A stretch of 12,986 bases of DNA. It comes from Desulfovibrio sp. Its GTDB lineage: Bacteria > Desulfobacterota > Desulfovibrionia > Desulfovibrionales > Desulfovibrionaceae. The notes below the pieces were generated by a model. It searched no databases. It saw only the letters and a program-made list of their open reading frames with translations, and was not told the origin of the DNA. The stretch is from contig JAQVZK010000026.1 of the NCBI GenBank assembly GCA_028708195.1, positions 1 to 12,986 of the forward strand, written 5' to 3'. This document shows, piece by piece, positions 1 through 6,334 of the stretch; position 1 is the first letter of the stretch; every line of letters begins with the position of its first letter. A program made the translations under genes and the position numbers.

Positions 1-504
1 GGCGGCACTGGTGCCATTACCGAATCCGACATTCTGCTGGCTTCTGCCTCGCAGGCCATTATCATCGGCTTCAACGTGCGGCCCACATCCAAGATCAAGG
101 ACGTGGCCGAGCACGAAAACGTGGATATTCGCTTCTACGAGATCATCTACAAGCTTGTGGACGACATCAAGAGCGCCATGACGGGCATGCTTGCTCCTGT
201 GCAGCGTGAAGTGTATCTGGGCCAGGCCGAGGTGCGTGACACCTTCAGCGTGCCCAAGGTGGGCGTTATCGCCGGCTCCTATGTGGCCGACGGCAAAATC
301 GCCCGTAACGCCGGTGTGCGCCTGTTGCGCGACGGTGTGGTGGTCTATACCGGCAAGATATCTTCCCTCAAGCGCTTCAAGGACGACTCCAAAGAAGTGG
401 TCAAGGGCAATGAATGCGGCGTAGGCCTTGAAAACTTCAATGACGTCAAAATTGGCGACATCATCGAAGCTTTCGAAACCGTGGAAGAAGCCGCGACGCT
501 GTAG
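1..504 (+). CDS. infB: Translation initiation factor IF-2, C-terminal part (5' end outside window)
   Basis: The frame is open from base 1 and encodes the last 167 residues of IF-2, the GTPase that brings initiator fMet-tRNA to the 30S subunit and promotes 50S joining. The start [17 protein letters not shown], then IIIGFNVRP, is typical of domain III (about residues 1-65 here). The rest is domain IV: the C1/C2 beta-barrel region with [20 protein letters not shown], the RFKDDSKEV segment and [16 protein letters not shown], which in IF-2 forms the fMet-tRNA-binding C2 domain. The protein ends normally at TAG 502-504, about where the family ends. The GTPase domain lies upstream of the window. The GTG at base 76 is an internal valine codon, not a start. 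A strong hairpin with a T-run begins about 115 bp downstream, so infB may end a transcript here. Identification is secure. Confidence 0.97.
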   Translation, partial: GGTGAITESDILLASASQAIIIGFNVRPTSKIKDVAEHENVDIRFYEIIYKLVDDIKSAMTGMLAPVQREVYLGQAEVRDTFSVPKVGVIAGSYVADGKIARNAGVRLLRDGVVVYTGKISSLKRFKDDSKEVVKGNECGVGLENFNDVKIGDIIEAFETVEEAATL

Positions 505-618
505 AACGTTGGGGAACAGCAGGTGCAGCACGCATCTGCTGTCGCCCCCCTGACTAGCGCGGCTGCGCAAAGCACAACAGTGCCGCGCAACAACACCGTA
601 ATAAAGTTTACACTCTTT

Positions 619-666
619 CGGGGGAAGGCACGCCAGATAAACCCGGTGTACCTTCCCCCGGTTTTT
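619..666 (+). terminator. Probable intrinsic terminator after infB
   Basis: CGGGGGAAGG (619-628) pairs perfectly with CCTTCCCCCG (651-660). After one C/A mismatch the stem continues with ACGCC (630-634) against GGTGT (645-649), which includes one G.U pair. This gives a stem of about 16 positions with a 10-nt loop (635-644). GTTTTT follows at 661-666. The hairpin plus short U-tract fits Rho-independent termination downstream of infB. The 3' arm can instead pair with CCGGGG at 668-673, which would disrupt this hairpin. Confidence 0.65.
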
Positions 667-883
667 GCCGGGGCCAATGAGCCTCCGTTGGGGACTTTCA
701 ACTATTTTTTTTAAATCATTGCCAATGGTTGAGTACTGCAAGAACCTTCCGCGCACACCAGACCATACCTTGGTCTGCGTAGACATACGCATCAATAAAG
801 TGCTGGCTTTATAGCTTGCCAGCGGATACTATTTAAACAGAATCTGCCTTTTCCGTCCCGGTAATGCCCTTCCCCCAACAGCG

Positions 884-932
884 AGAACAGAACGTAGCGG
901 TAACGCGCGGGACTTGCTCCATGTTCTGTTCT
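884..932 (+). repeat. 10-12 bp inverted repeat in the leader of the YlxP gene
   Basis: AGAACAGAAC (884-893) and GTTCTGTTCT (923-932) are exact reverse complements. The stem extends inward by G894.U922 and U895-A921. The 25-nt loop contains a smaller GCG/CGC stem. No T-run follows on the + strand and no A-run precedes it, so it is not a terminator in either direction. It could be an RNA hairpin in the 5' leader or a binding site for a dimeric protein. No function is established. Confidence 0.55.
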
Positions 933-1013
933 GTGCACAAAAAATGCCATCGCCTAAATGGCACTGACGCGAACTGTCAAACCAGACGGTCAATGTGGGC
1001 TTCAAGTAAATGT

Positions 1014-1310
1014 ATGACCATGTTTATGGCAGTGCTCACTGTAGAATTCAGCCTGCACGGCAACGACAACCTCAAGGCCAAGCGCCGTGTCGCCAACAGT
1101 CTGAAGCAGAAGACACGCAACCGATTTAACGTGGCCGTAGCGGAGGCCGGCACAGAAAACAACCTGTGCAGCCTGCGTCTGGCCGTTGTCTCCCTTTCCA
1201 ACAGCGAAGGGCATCTGCGCAGCCGCATGGACAAATGCGCGCTTATGATGGAAGCCGTCTGCCCTGAAGAAATGGTGGAAAGTCAGGTGGAAATATATGC
1301 AACAGACTGA
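1014..1310 (+). CDS. YlxP/DUF503 family small protein
   Basis: A 98-residue protein of the DUF503 (YlxP-like) family. The family consists of small ferredoxin-fold-like proteins of unproven function, commonly encoded beside infB and rbfA. The family pattern is visible: a first strand (MAVLTVEFSLHG), then LKAKRRVANSLKQKTRNRFNVAVAEAG, which matches the usual SLKxKRR...RFNVSVAE signature, then a second half with LAVVSLSNSEGHLRSRMDK. The start is uncertain. ATG 1014, 1020 and 1026 are in frame and none has a good Shine-Dalgarno. 1014 gives the usual length. The frame stays open upstream to 864, but that part is low-complexity and unlike the family. The 3' end overlaps the next start by 14 bp, so the two genes are probably translationally coupled. 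A link to ribosome assembly is inferred from context only. Confidence 0.85.
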   Translation: MTMFMAVLTVEFSLHGNDNLKAKRRVANSLKQKTRNRFNVAVAEAGTENNLCSLRLAVVSLSNSEGHLRSRMDKCALMMEAVCPEEMVESQVEIYATD

Positions 1311-2331
1311 TAAAATACCCGCTTCTTACGCTGCCAAGGCGCAGCAAATGGTCGAGGCCCTCAAGCAGATGGACCAGATCGTGGTGGCGGGGCACGTCCA
1401 TCCCGACGGTGACGCCGCGGGGTCAGTGGCCGCAGTGGGCCACATTTTACGGGCCATGGGCAAAGAATTCATACTTTACGCCAATCCTGGCCTGCCCCGC
1501 TATCTGGATTTTTTTCCAATGCCCGCCGTGGTGCATACAACGCTTGCGCACCCGCCCTTTACCCCCAAATGCGCCGTTTTGCTTGACTGCGGCGAGCCTG
1601 ACCGCCTTGGTGCCGAACTGGCCGCACTTTTGCCGCAGCTTGACTGCGTGAATATTGATCACCACCTCGGCGGCAATGGCATGGGCAGCAGAGCCAACTG
1701 GGTAGTCACAGAAGCAGCGGCCACGGCCCAGCTTGTGGCCTACATGGCAATGGCGGCAAACCTGCCTCTCACCGGCGATCTGTCGCTGGCGGTGGCCCTG
1801 GGCCTCATAACAGACACGGGCGGGTTCTGCCACGGCAATACCAGTGCCGATGTTCTGGCTTTGGCCGCGCATCTGGTGGAGAACGGCTGCCGTCTGGCAT
1901 GGCTGCGCGAACAGTTGGACAACAGCTGGAGCCTTGGCCGTTGGCGCCTGTGGGGCCTGCTGATGGAAAATTCCCGCATTGAACAGGAGGGACAAGTGGG
2001 CTTCTGCCAGGTTGGGCTTGAAGATCTGCGCCGCTGTCAGGCCCTCAAAGAAGATATGGAAGGCTTTGTGGAGCACTTGCGCCGCCTGCGTGACGTCAAG
2101 ATAGCGGCCCTGCTGCGTGAAGACAGCCCCCAACTGTGCAAGTTCAGCCTGCGCTCCTATGGCAACATAGACGTGCGCTCCATTGCCGCCGCCATGGATG
2201 GCGGGGGGCACTTTAACGCGGCCGGTGGCACCTTGCGCATGCCGCTCAAAGAAGCAGGGCAGGTACTGCTGCGCCACATCGGCCTCTTCCTGACCAGCCA
2301 GAATGCGGAAGCAAAAAAGCAGGCGCGCTGA
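1297..2331 (+). CDS. DHH/DHHA1 phosphoesterase, NrnA-type oligoribonuclease / pAp phosphatase
   Basis: A 344-residue two-domain phosphoesterase of the DHH subfamily that includes NrnA, which degrades short oligoribonucleotides and dephosphorylates 3'-phosphoadenosine 5'-phosphate (pAp). The metal-binding motifs are intact: H33-x3-D37-G-D39 (HVHPDGD), D97 in LLDCGEP, the DHH triad at 121-123 (NIDHH) and D173 in ITDTGGF. The C-terminal DHHA1 substrate domain carries GGGH at 302-305 followed by FNAAGG. Length is normal for the family. It starts inside the end of the YlxP gene (14-bp overlap, different frame). A role in finishing RNA decay next to PNPase, or in recycling pAp during sulfur metabolism, is plausible. 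The first is supported by the neighbouring pnp, the second only by the presumed sulfate-reducing host. Which substrate is used cannot be told from sequence. Confidence 0.92.
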   Translation: MQQTDKIPASYAAKAQQMVEALKQMDQIVVAGHVHPDGDAAGSVAAVGHILRAMGKEFILYANPGLPRYLDFFPMPAVVHTTLAHPPFTPKCAVLLDCGEPDRLGAELAALLPQLDCVNIDHHLGGNGMGSRANWVVTEAAATAQLVAYMAMAANLPLTGDLSLAVALGLITDTGGFCHGNTSADVLALAAHLVENGCRLAWLREQLDNSWSLGRWRLWGLLMENSRIEQEGQVGFCQVGLEDLRRCQALKEDMEGFVEHLRRLRDVKIAALLREDSPQLCKFSLRSYGNIDVRSIAAAMDGGGHFNAAGGTLRMPLKEAGQVLLRHIGLFLTSQNAEAKKQAR

Positions 2332-2409
2332 CTCAGGGCCTCCCCCAGGGTAAAAACCTGAAAAAAACCGCGTCAAATCAAAATAACCCGGTATCGGGGG
2401 CCATAACTT

Positions 2410-2438
2410 TTGACTTATGGCGCATCTGAGGATATGGT
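2410..2438 (+). promoter_or_regulatory. Candidate sigma70-type promoter before truB
   Basis: TTGACT (2410-2415) and TATGGT (2433-2438) are separated by 17 bp. The first matches five of six consensus -35 bases; the second matches four of six -10 bases, including T1, A2 and T6. Transcription would begin near 2445, only a few bases before the ATG at 2451. The truB message from it would therefore be almost leaderless, or would use a later start. A CCATAA/TTATGG inverted repeat (2401-2406/2415-2420) overlaps the -35 box and could be an operator or chance. Confidence 0.3.
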
Positions 2439-2450
2439 TCCCATTCGCGT

Positions 2451-3488
2451 ATGTTTAAAAAAGATACAGTAGCACAGTTCTGCCAGCCTCAAGACCCTCA
2501 GGATTCGCCCTCCGGCAAGCCGGACAGCGCTGTGGGTTCAAGACCCGGCAATTCCACGCCCGAGCACAATGGCAAGGTGTCTGCCGCCCTGCCACAGCAG
2601 CACGGCGTGCTTGTGCTCAACAAACCTTCCGGGCCCACCTCGGCCCGCTGCCTCACTGCCATCAAACGGCTTGGGCAGAAAAAAATCGGCCATGCCGGCA
2701 CGCTGGATCCCCTGGCTTCCGGCGTGCTATTGGTATTGCTGGGTCAGGCCACCAAGCTTTCCGGGCACCTGATGGCCGGGGGCGGCAAGGTTTACAGCGG
2801 CGAGTTGCGCCTTGGCCAAACCACCGACACCTGGGATATTGAAGGCAAGGTGATCGACGAGGCCCCCTGGCAGCACATCAGTGAAGAAGACGTGAAGCGC
2901 GAAGTTGCGGCATGGCTTGCCCTGACCGAACAGCCTGTTCCGTCCTATTCTGCTGCAAAACATGAGGGCCAGCCTTTGTACAAACTGGCCCGCAAGGGGC
3001 TTGAGGCCCCGCAAAAGATCAAGTGTATGAAAATTTCACAGGCGGACGTGCTTGAAATAAGCCTGCCGCTTGTGCGCTTTCGGGTCGCATGCAGTTCCGG
3101 CACCTATATACGCTCCCTGGCCCACAGCTTGGGGAGTCGCCTTGGTTGCGGAGCCGTGCTCACGGAACTGACCCGAGAGTTCAGTCACCCCTTCGGCCTG
3201 GATGTGGCCCGCGATCCCGCGGACTTCACGGCTGATCCCTCCCTGTTGCCAGGCTGCGTCACCCCTGTTGCGGATGCGCTGCCCCACTGGCCCAGGGTGG
3301 ATCTGACACCGGATGAAGCCGCACGCGTGCGAAACGGCATGGCTGTGCCCTGCCCGCCACAGGCTGAACCCGGCAACGGTGAAGACCTCGCGTTTTTGAT
3401 GGAACAGGGCCAGGCCCTGGCTCTGGCAAAACGCGAAGCCACGGCTGCCGGGTCTTGCTGGGCCGTATTGCGGGGACTTTGGAACTGA
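2451..3488 (+). CDS. truB: tRNA pseudouridine(55) synthase TruB
   Basis: Converts U55 in the T-loop of tRNAs to pseudouridine. The catalytic motif is GHAGTLDPLASGVL, with the nucleophile Asp at residue 86. KVYSGELRLGQTTDTWD (113-129) supplies the conserved Lys/Tyr, QPVPSYSAAKHEGQPLYKLAR (161-181) the substrate loop, and SSGTYIRSLAHSLG (215-228) the conserved Arg221. About 95 residues after the catalytic domain fit a degenerate TruB_C/PUA-like domain. The protein is longer than usual at the front: about 50 polar residues precede GVLVLNKPSG, where the family normally begins. ATG 2451 is the only in-frame ATG upstream, but the nearest Shine-Dalgarno-like GAGG (2428-2431) is too far away. A GTG at 2577 or 2607 would give a normal N terminus. 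The gene lies 119 bp after the DHH gene and 42 bp before rpsO. Confidence 0.95.
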   Translation: MFKKDTVAQFCQPQDPQDSPSGKPDSAVGSRPGNSTPEHNGKVSAALPQQHGVLVLNKPSGPTSARCLTAIKRLGQKKIGHAGTLDPLASGVLLVLLGQATKLSGHLMAGGGKVYSGELRLGQTTDTWDIEGKVIDEAPWQHISEEDVKREVAAWLALTEQPVPSYSAAKHEGQPLYKLARKGLEAPQKIKCMKISQADVLEISLPLVRFRVACSSGTYIRSLAHSLGSRLGCGAVLTELTREFSHPFGLDVARDPADFTADPSLLPGCVTPVADALPHWPRVDLTPDEAARVRNGMAVPCPPQAEPGNGEDLAFLMEQGQALALAKREATAAGSCWAVLRGLWN

Positions 3489-3530
3489 GGGCGCTTGCGC
3501 CCGTAACAGCCTTACTCAAGGAGAACTGCT

Positions 3531-3800
3531 GTGGTAATGGATGTACATCAGAAGAAAGCGGTTATTGACGCCCACGCCAAACACGAAGGCGACACCGGAT
3601 CCCCCGAAGTGCAGGTGGCCCTGCTTACTGCCCGTATTGAAGACCTCACCGGTCACTTCAAAGAGCACAAGAAGGACTTTCACTCCCGTACGGGTCTGTT
3701 GAAGCTTGTGGGCCGCCGCCGCAACATTCTGAACTACCTCAAGAAGACTGACGTTCAGCGCTACCGTGCACTGATCGAAAAGCTCGGCCTGCGCAAGTAA
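3531..3800 (+). CDS. rpsO: 30S ribosomal protein S15
   Basis: The 89-residue product matches the usual S15 length and sequence: [52 protein letters not shown] and a C terminus [14 protein letters not shown]15 binds the 16S rRNA central domain and is a primary assembly protein of the 30S platform. The start is GTG 3531, placed seven bases after a strong AAGGAG (3518-3523). The ATG at 3537 is in frame but 13 bases away, so less likely. The rpsO-pnp order is one of the best-conserved bacterial gene pairs. A perfect hairpin without a U-tract follows at 3813-3841, so read-through into pnp is expected. Confidence 0.97.
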   Translation: MVMDVHQKKAVIDAHAKHEGDTGSPEVQVALLTARIEDLTGHFKEHKKDFHSRTGLLKLVGRRRNILNYLKKTDVQRYRALIEKLGLRK

Positions 3801-3812
3801 GGCCTTTGTCTG

Positions 3813-3841
3813 CAAGGGGGGAGCCTTTGGCTTCCCCCTTG
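3813..3841 (+). promoter_or_regulatory. rpsO-pnp intercistronic hairpin without U-tract
   Basis: CAAGGGGGGAGCC (3813-3825) pairs with GGCTTCCCCCTTG (3829-3841) over 13 positions with one G.U and a UUU loop. The next bases are ACACATATG, so no U-run follows and it is not a standard terminator. In E. coli the same junction holds a terminator, a pnp promoter and an RNase III-cleaved hairpin used in PNPase autoregulation. A processing or attenuation role here is an analogy, not shown. Confidence 0.6.
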
Positions 3842-3882
3842 ACACATATGCATTCAAACAGCCCCCACGGGGCGTAACGCCA

Positions 3883-3948
3883 GAAGGGGGATCCGGGAAA
3901 ATCAGGCAGGGACACGCGGATCTGCCCGCTTTTGCCGGAATCCCCTTC
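3883..3948 (+). promoter_or_regulatory. Folded 5' leader of pnp
   Basis: GAAGGGG (3883-3889) pairs with CCCCTTC (3942-3948). Inward there follow a G.U, one A/A mismatch and a U-A pair, then CCGG (3893-3896) with CCGG (3935-3938). Inside this stem GGCAG (3905-3909) pairs with CTGCC (3922-3926). The outer stem closes only about eight bases before the pnp Shine-Dalgarno (AAAGGAAA, just upstream of ATG 3970). This is the position expected for an autoregulatory leader that PNPase or an RNase III-type enzyme could act on. Confidence 0.5.
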
Positions 3949-3969
3949 GCCTATGCAAAGGAAATCTGC

Positions 3970-6219
3970 ATGCTACAAGATATTTTCAATCCCACTCGCG
4001 TCACCTGCCAGGTGGGCGGCAAAGAAATTATTCTCGAAACCGGCCGCATGGCCAATCAGGCCCACGGCGAAGTCTGGATTCAGTGCGGCGGCACCGTGGT
4101 GCTCGTCACCGTCTGCTCCCAGCCCCTGGAATTCGACAAGGGCTTCTTTCCTCTCACCGTTGAATACTCCGAAAAAATGTACGCCGCGGGCCGCATTCCC
4201 GGCAGCTTTTTCCGCCGCGAAATCGGCCGTCCTTCCGAGCGTGAAACCCTTGTTTCACGCCTGATCGACAGGCCCATTCGTCCGCTTTTCCCCAAGGGCC
4301 TCAACGAAGACGTGCAGGTTCTTGCCAGCGTTATTTCCGCTGACCAGGAAAACGAGTCCGACATTCTGGCTCTCACGGGCGCTTCGGCAGCCATCATGCT
4401 GTCGCCCCTGCCCTTTGACGGCCCGGTGGCCGGTGGCCGCATTGGCCGCGTCAACGGTCAGTTCGTGCTCAACCCCACCTTCGAGCAGCAGGCCCTGAGC
4501 GATTTCAACATCGTTTTTGCCGCCTCCAGCGACGCCCTCACAATGGTGGAAGGCGAAGCCCTCTTTGTGCCCGAAGACGTTATCATTGAAGCCCTTGAAT
4601 GGGGCCGTCAGCAGATTCTTCCGCTGGTGGAAGCCCAGCACAAGCTGCGCGAGCTTTGCGGCAAGGCCAAAATGGCCTTCACCCCGCACGAAGACGATGC
4701 GGCCCTTGTGGCCCGCGTGCATGAGCTGGCCCTTGCCAATGGTATGGAAGATGCCCTGCGCGTGCCCGAAAAAATGGCCCGCAAGGACGCCCGCAAGGCA
4801 GTGAAGGTCAAGGTTATGGAGGCCCTCAAGGCCGACACCGCCTGGGCTGAAAACGACGCGGCCCTCAAGGCTGTGGGCGACATTATGTCTGGCCTTGAAA
4901 AGAAGCTGGTGCGCGCCCGCATTGTTAACGAAGGCACGCGCATTGACGGACGCGACACAACCACCGTGCGCCCCATCCAGATACAGACCGGCCTTCTGCC
5001 CCGCGCTCACGGTTCAGCGCTCTTCCGCCGCGGCGAAACCAAGTCGCTGGTGGTGGCCACCCTTGGCTCTTCCACCGACGAACAGCGCATGGATTCGCTC
5101 ACCGGCGACGTGACAAAGCGCTTCATGCTGCACTACAACTTCCCCCCCTTCTCTGTGGGTGAAGTGAAGCCCGTGCGTGTGTCCCGCCGCGAAATCGGCC
5201 ACGGCGCGCTGGCTGAACGGTCCCTGCGGCCCGTGCTGCCCACCGGCGCGGACTTCCCCTTCACCCTTCGCGTGGTGTCTGAAACGATGGAATCCAACGG
5301 TTCCTCGTCTATGGCCGCCGTGTGCGGCGGCTCGCTCTCCCTTATGGACGCGGGCGTGCCTGTGAGCGCCCCTGTGGCCGGTGTGGGCATGGGCCTCATA
5401 AAGGAAGGAGACAAGTTCATCGTACTCACCGACATTCTTGGTGACGAAGACGCCCTGGGCGATATGGACTTCAAGATCGCCGGTACCTCTGAAGGCATCA
5501 CCGGCGTGCAGATGGACATCAAGGTCACGGGCCTCACCACTGAAATCATGCGCGCAGCCATGCAGCAGGCCCGTCAGGGCCGCATGGACATTCTGGAAGA
5601 AATGGCCAGGGCCATCGCTTCGCCGCGCAAGGAACTTTCGCGCTATGCCCCGCAGCACGCCGAAGTGTTCGTCAACCCTGACATCATCCGCCTCATCATT
5701 GGCCCCGGCGGCAAGAACATCAAGGCCATCACCGCTGCCACCGGCGCTTCTGTGGATATTGAAGATTCGGGCCGCGTGTCCATCTTCGCCCCCACGGCCG
5801 AAGCCCTTGAAAAAGCCCGTGAAATGGTCTCTTACTACGACCAGCGCCCCGACATTGGCAAGAACTACACTGCCAAAGTGCGTAAAATCATGGAAATTGG
5901 CGCCATTGTTGAAGTTCTGCCCAACGTTGAAGCCCTTGTGCACGTTTCGCAGCTTGATGTGAACCGCGTGGAACAGCCCGGCGACGTGGCGCGCCTTGGT
6001 GAAGACATGGTGGTCAAAGTCATTGAAATCAATGGCGACCGCATCCGCGCCAGCCGCAAGGCCGTTTTGCTGGAAGAACAGGGCCACCCCTGGAACCCCG
6101 AAGACACCGCCCGTCCGCCCCGCTCTGACCGCGGCGACAGGGGCGACCGTGGCGACAGGGGCCGTGGCGACAGAGGCCGTGGCGACCGCGACCGTGGTGG
6201 CCGTGGCGACAGGCGCTAA
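3970..6219 (+). CDS. pnp: Polyribonucleotide nucleotidyltransferase (PNPase)
   Basis: A 749-residue 3'-5' phosphorolytic exoribonuclease, which forms trimers and takes part in RNA decay. Domains: first RNase PH core about 12-145, alpha-helical linker about 210-310, second RNase PH core about 325-550, KH about 555-620 with GPGG at 578-581 (IIGPGGKNIKAIT), and S1 about 625-695. The catalytic stretch GDEDALGDMDFK carries D494, D500 and K502, equivalent to the E. coli Asp486/Asp492/Lys494. ETGRMANQ, LIDRPIRPLFPKG and LTDILGDED are typical. The start ATG 3970 follows AAGGAAA at good spacing and gives a normal N terminus. After S1 there is a tail of about 30 residues made almost only of Arg, Gly and Asp (RGDRGDRGDRG, from residue 719), from a short tandem DNA repeat at about 6125-6219. 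Such an unstructured basic tail probably adds RNA affinity. Identification is secure. Confidence 0.98.
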   Translation: MLQDIFNPTRVTCQVGGKEIILETGRMANQAHGEVWIQCGGTVVLVTVCSQPLEFDKGFFPLTVEYSEKMYAAGRIPGSFFRREIGRPSERETLVSRLIDRPIRPLFPKGLNEDVQVLASVISADQENESDILALTGASAAIMLSPLPFDGPVAGGRIGRVNGQFVLNPTFEQQALSDFNIVFAASSDALTMVEGEALFVPEDVIIEALEWGRQQILPLVEAQHKLRELCGKAKMAFTPHEDDAALVARVHELALANGMEDALRVPEKMARKDARKAVKVKVMEALKADTAWAENDAALKAVGDIMSGLEKKLVRARIVNEGTRIDGRDTTTVRPIQIQTGLLPRAHGSALFRRGETKSLVVATLGSSTDEQRMDSLTGDVTKRFMLHYNFPPFSVGEVKPVRVSRREIGHGALAERSLRPVLPTGADFPFTLRVVSETMESNGSSSMAAVCGGSLSLMDAGVPVSAPVAGVGMGLIKEGDKFIVLTDILGDEDALGDMDFKIAGTSEGITGVQMDIKVTGLTTEIMRAAMQQARQGRMDILEEMARAIASPRKELSRYAPQHAEVFVNPDIIRLIIGPGGKNIKAITAATGASVDIEDSGRVSIFAPTAEALEKAREMVSYYDQRPDIGKNYTAKVRKIMEIGAIVEVLPNVEALVHVSQLDVNRVEQPGDVARLGEDMVVKVIEINGDRIRASRKAVLLEEQGHPWNPEDTARPPRSDRGDRGDRGDRGRGDRGRGDRDRGGRGDRR
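6125..6216 (+). repeat. Short tandem repeat encoding the RGD/RG tail of PNPase
   Basis: Degenerate 6-9 bp units based on CGTGGCGAC and GACAGGGGC repeat through the last 90 bases of pnp and stay in frame, giving RGDRGDRGDRGRGDRGRGDRDRG. The unit structure suggests growth by slippage. Related strains may differ in copy number. Confidence 0.7.
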
Positions 6220-6237
6220 ACACCCTGCGGACGTCCT

Positions 6238-6304
6238 CAACGCGTAGCGTTGCCAAGGCTTGAGTTGAAGCATTCCCGGTCAGGCGCACAAAGCGCCTGA
6301 CCGG
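6238..6304 (+). promoter_or_regulatory. Two perfect hairpins in the pnp downstream junction
   Basis: CAACGC (6238-6243) pairs with GCGTTG (6247-6252). CCGGTCAGGCGC (6276-6287) pairs perfectly with GCGCCTGACCGG (6293-6304) around the loop ACAAA. Neither is followed by a U-tract (ATCGCTGAAAG comes next). The second lies just before the Shine-Dalgarno (6322-6328) of the next gene. It may be a weak or Rho-assisted terminator, or a 3'-end-protecting or processing hairpin. Confidence 0.55.
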
Positions 6305-6334
6305 ATCGCTGAAAGAGCAGTAAAGGAAGTTCCC

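Larger units (their letters stand above)
505..1013 (+). other. Non-coding, structured gap between infB and the YlxP gene
   Basis: About 510 bp without a convincing gene. Short open frames here have no family-like sequence. The gap holds several perfect inverted repeats, in order: a long hairpin at 619-660 with a T-run; an alternative stem at 656-661/668-673; a T8 run near 705-712; hairpins at 759-777 (7 bp, CAGACCA/TGGTCTG), 778-789 (CGTA/TACG) and 802-823 (GCTGGC/GCCAGC); and a 10-bp inverted repeat AGAACAGAAC/GTTCTGTTCT at 884-893/923-932. The last extends inward by one G.U and one A-U pair. A small TGCCAT/ATGGCA stem lies near 944-962. I see no tRNA, rRNA, SRP RNA or tmRNA signature. It may be a terminator followed by a long leader, or it may contain a small RNA. 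Confidence 0.5.

Noticed and set aside
523..714. 63-codon open frame in the infB-YlxP gap
   Set aside because: It runs through the terminator hairpin, has no good ribosome site and resembles no protein; not RbfA.
759..823. Possible tRNA in the infB-YlxP gap
   Set aside because: The stems do not match cloverleaf spacing, and there is no T-loop GGTTCGA-like sequence or acceptor pairing.
864..1013. N-terminal extension of the YlxP open frame
   Set aside because: These 50 codons are Cys/Arg-rich and unlike the family, and they cover the inverted repeat at 884-932; the family-like part begins at about 1014-1026.
1447..2376. 309-codon minus-strand open frame over the DHH phosphoesterase gene
   Set aside because: Shadow of a secure gene; composition-driven, without a recognisable motif or ribosome site.
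5014..6273. 419-codon open frame on the minus strand opposite pnp
   Set aside because: It lies fully over the well-supported pnp gene, is rich in His, Gly and Ala as expected for the reverse of GC-rich coding DNA, and shows no domain.
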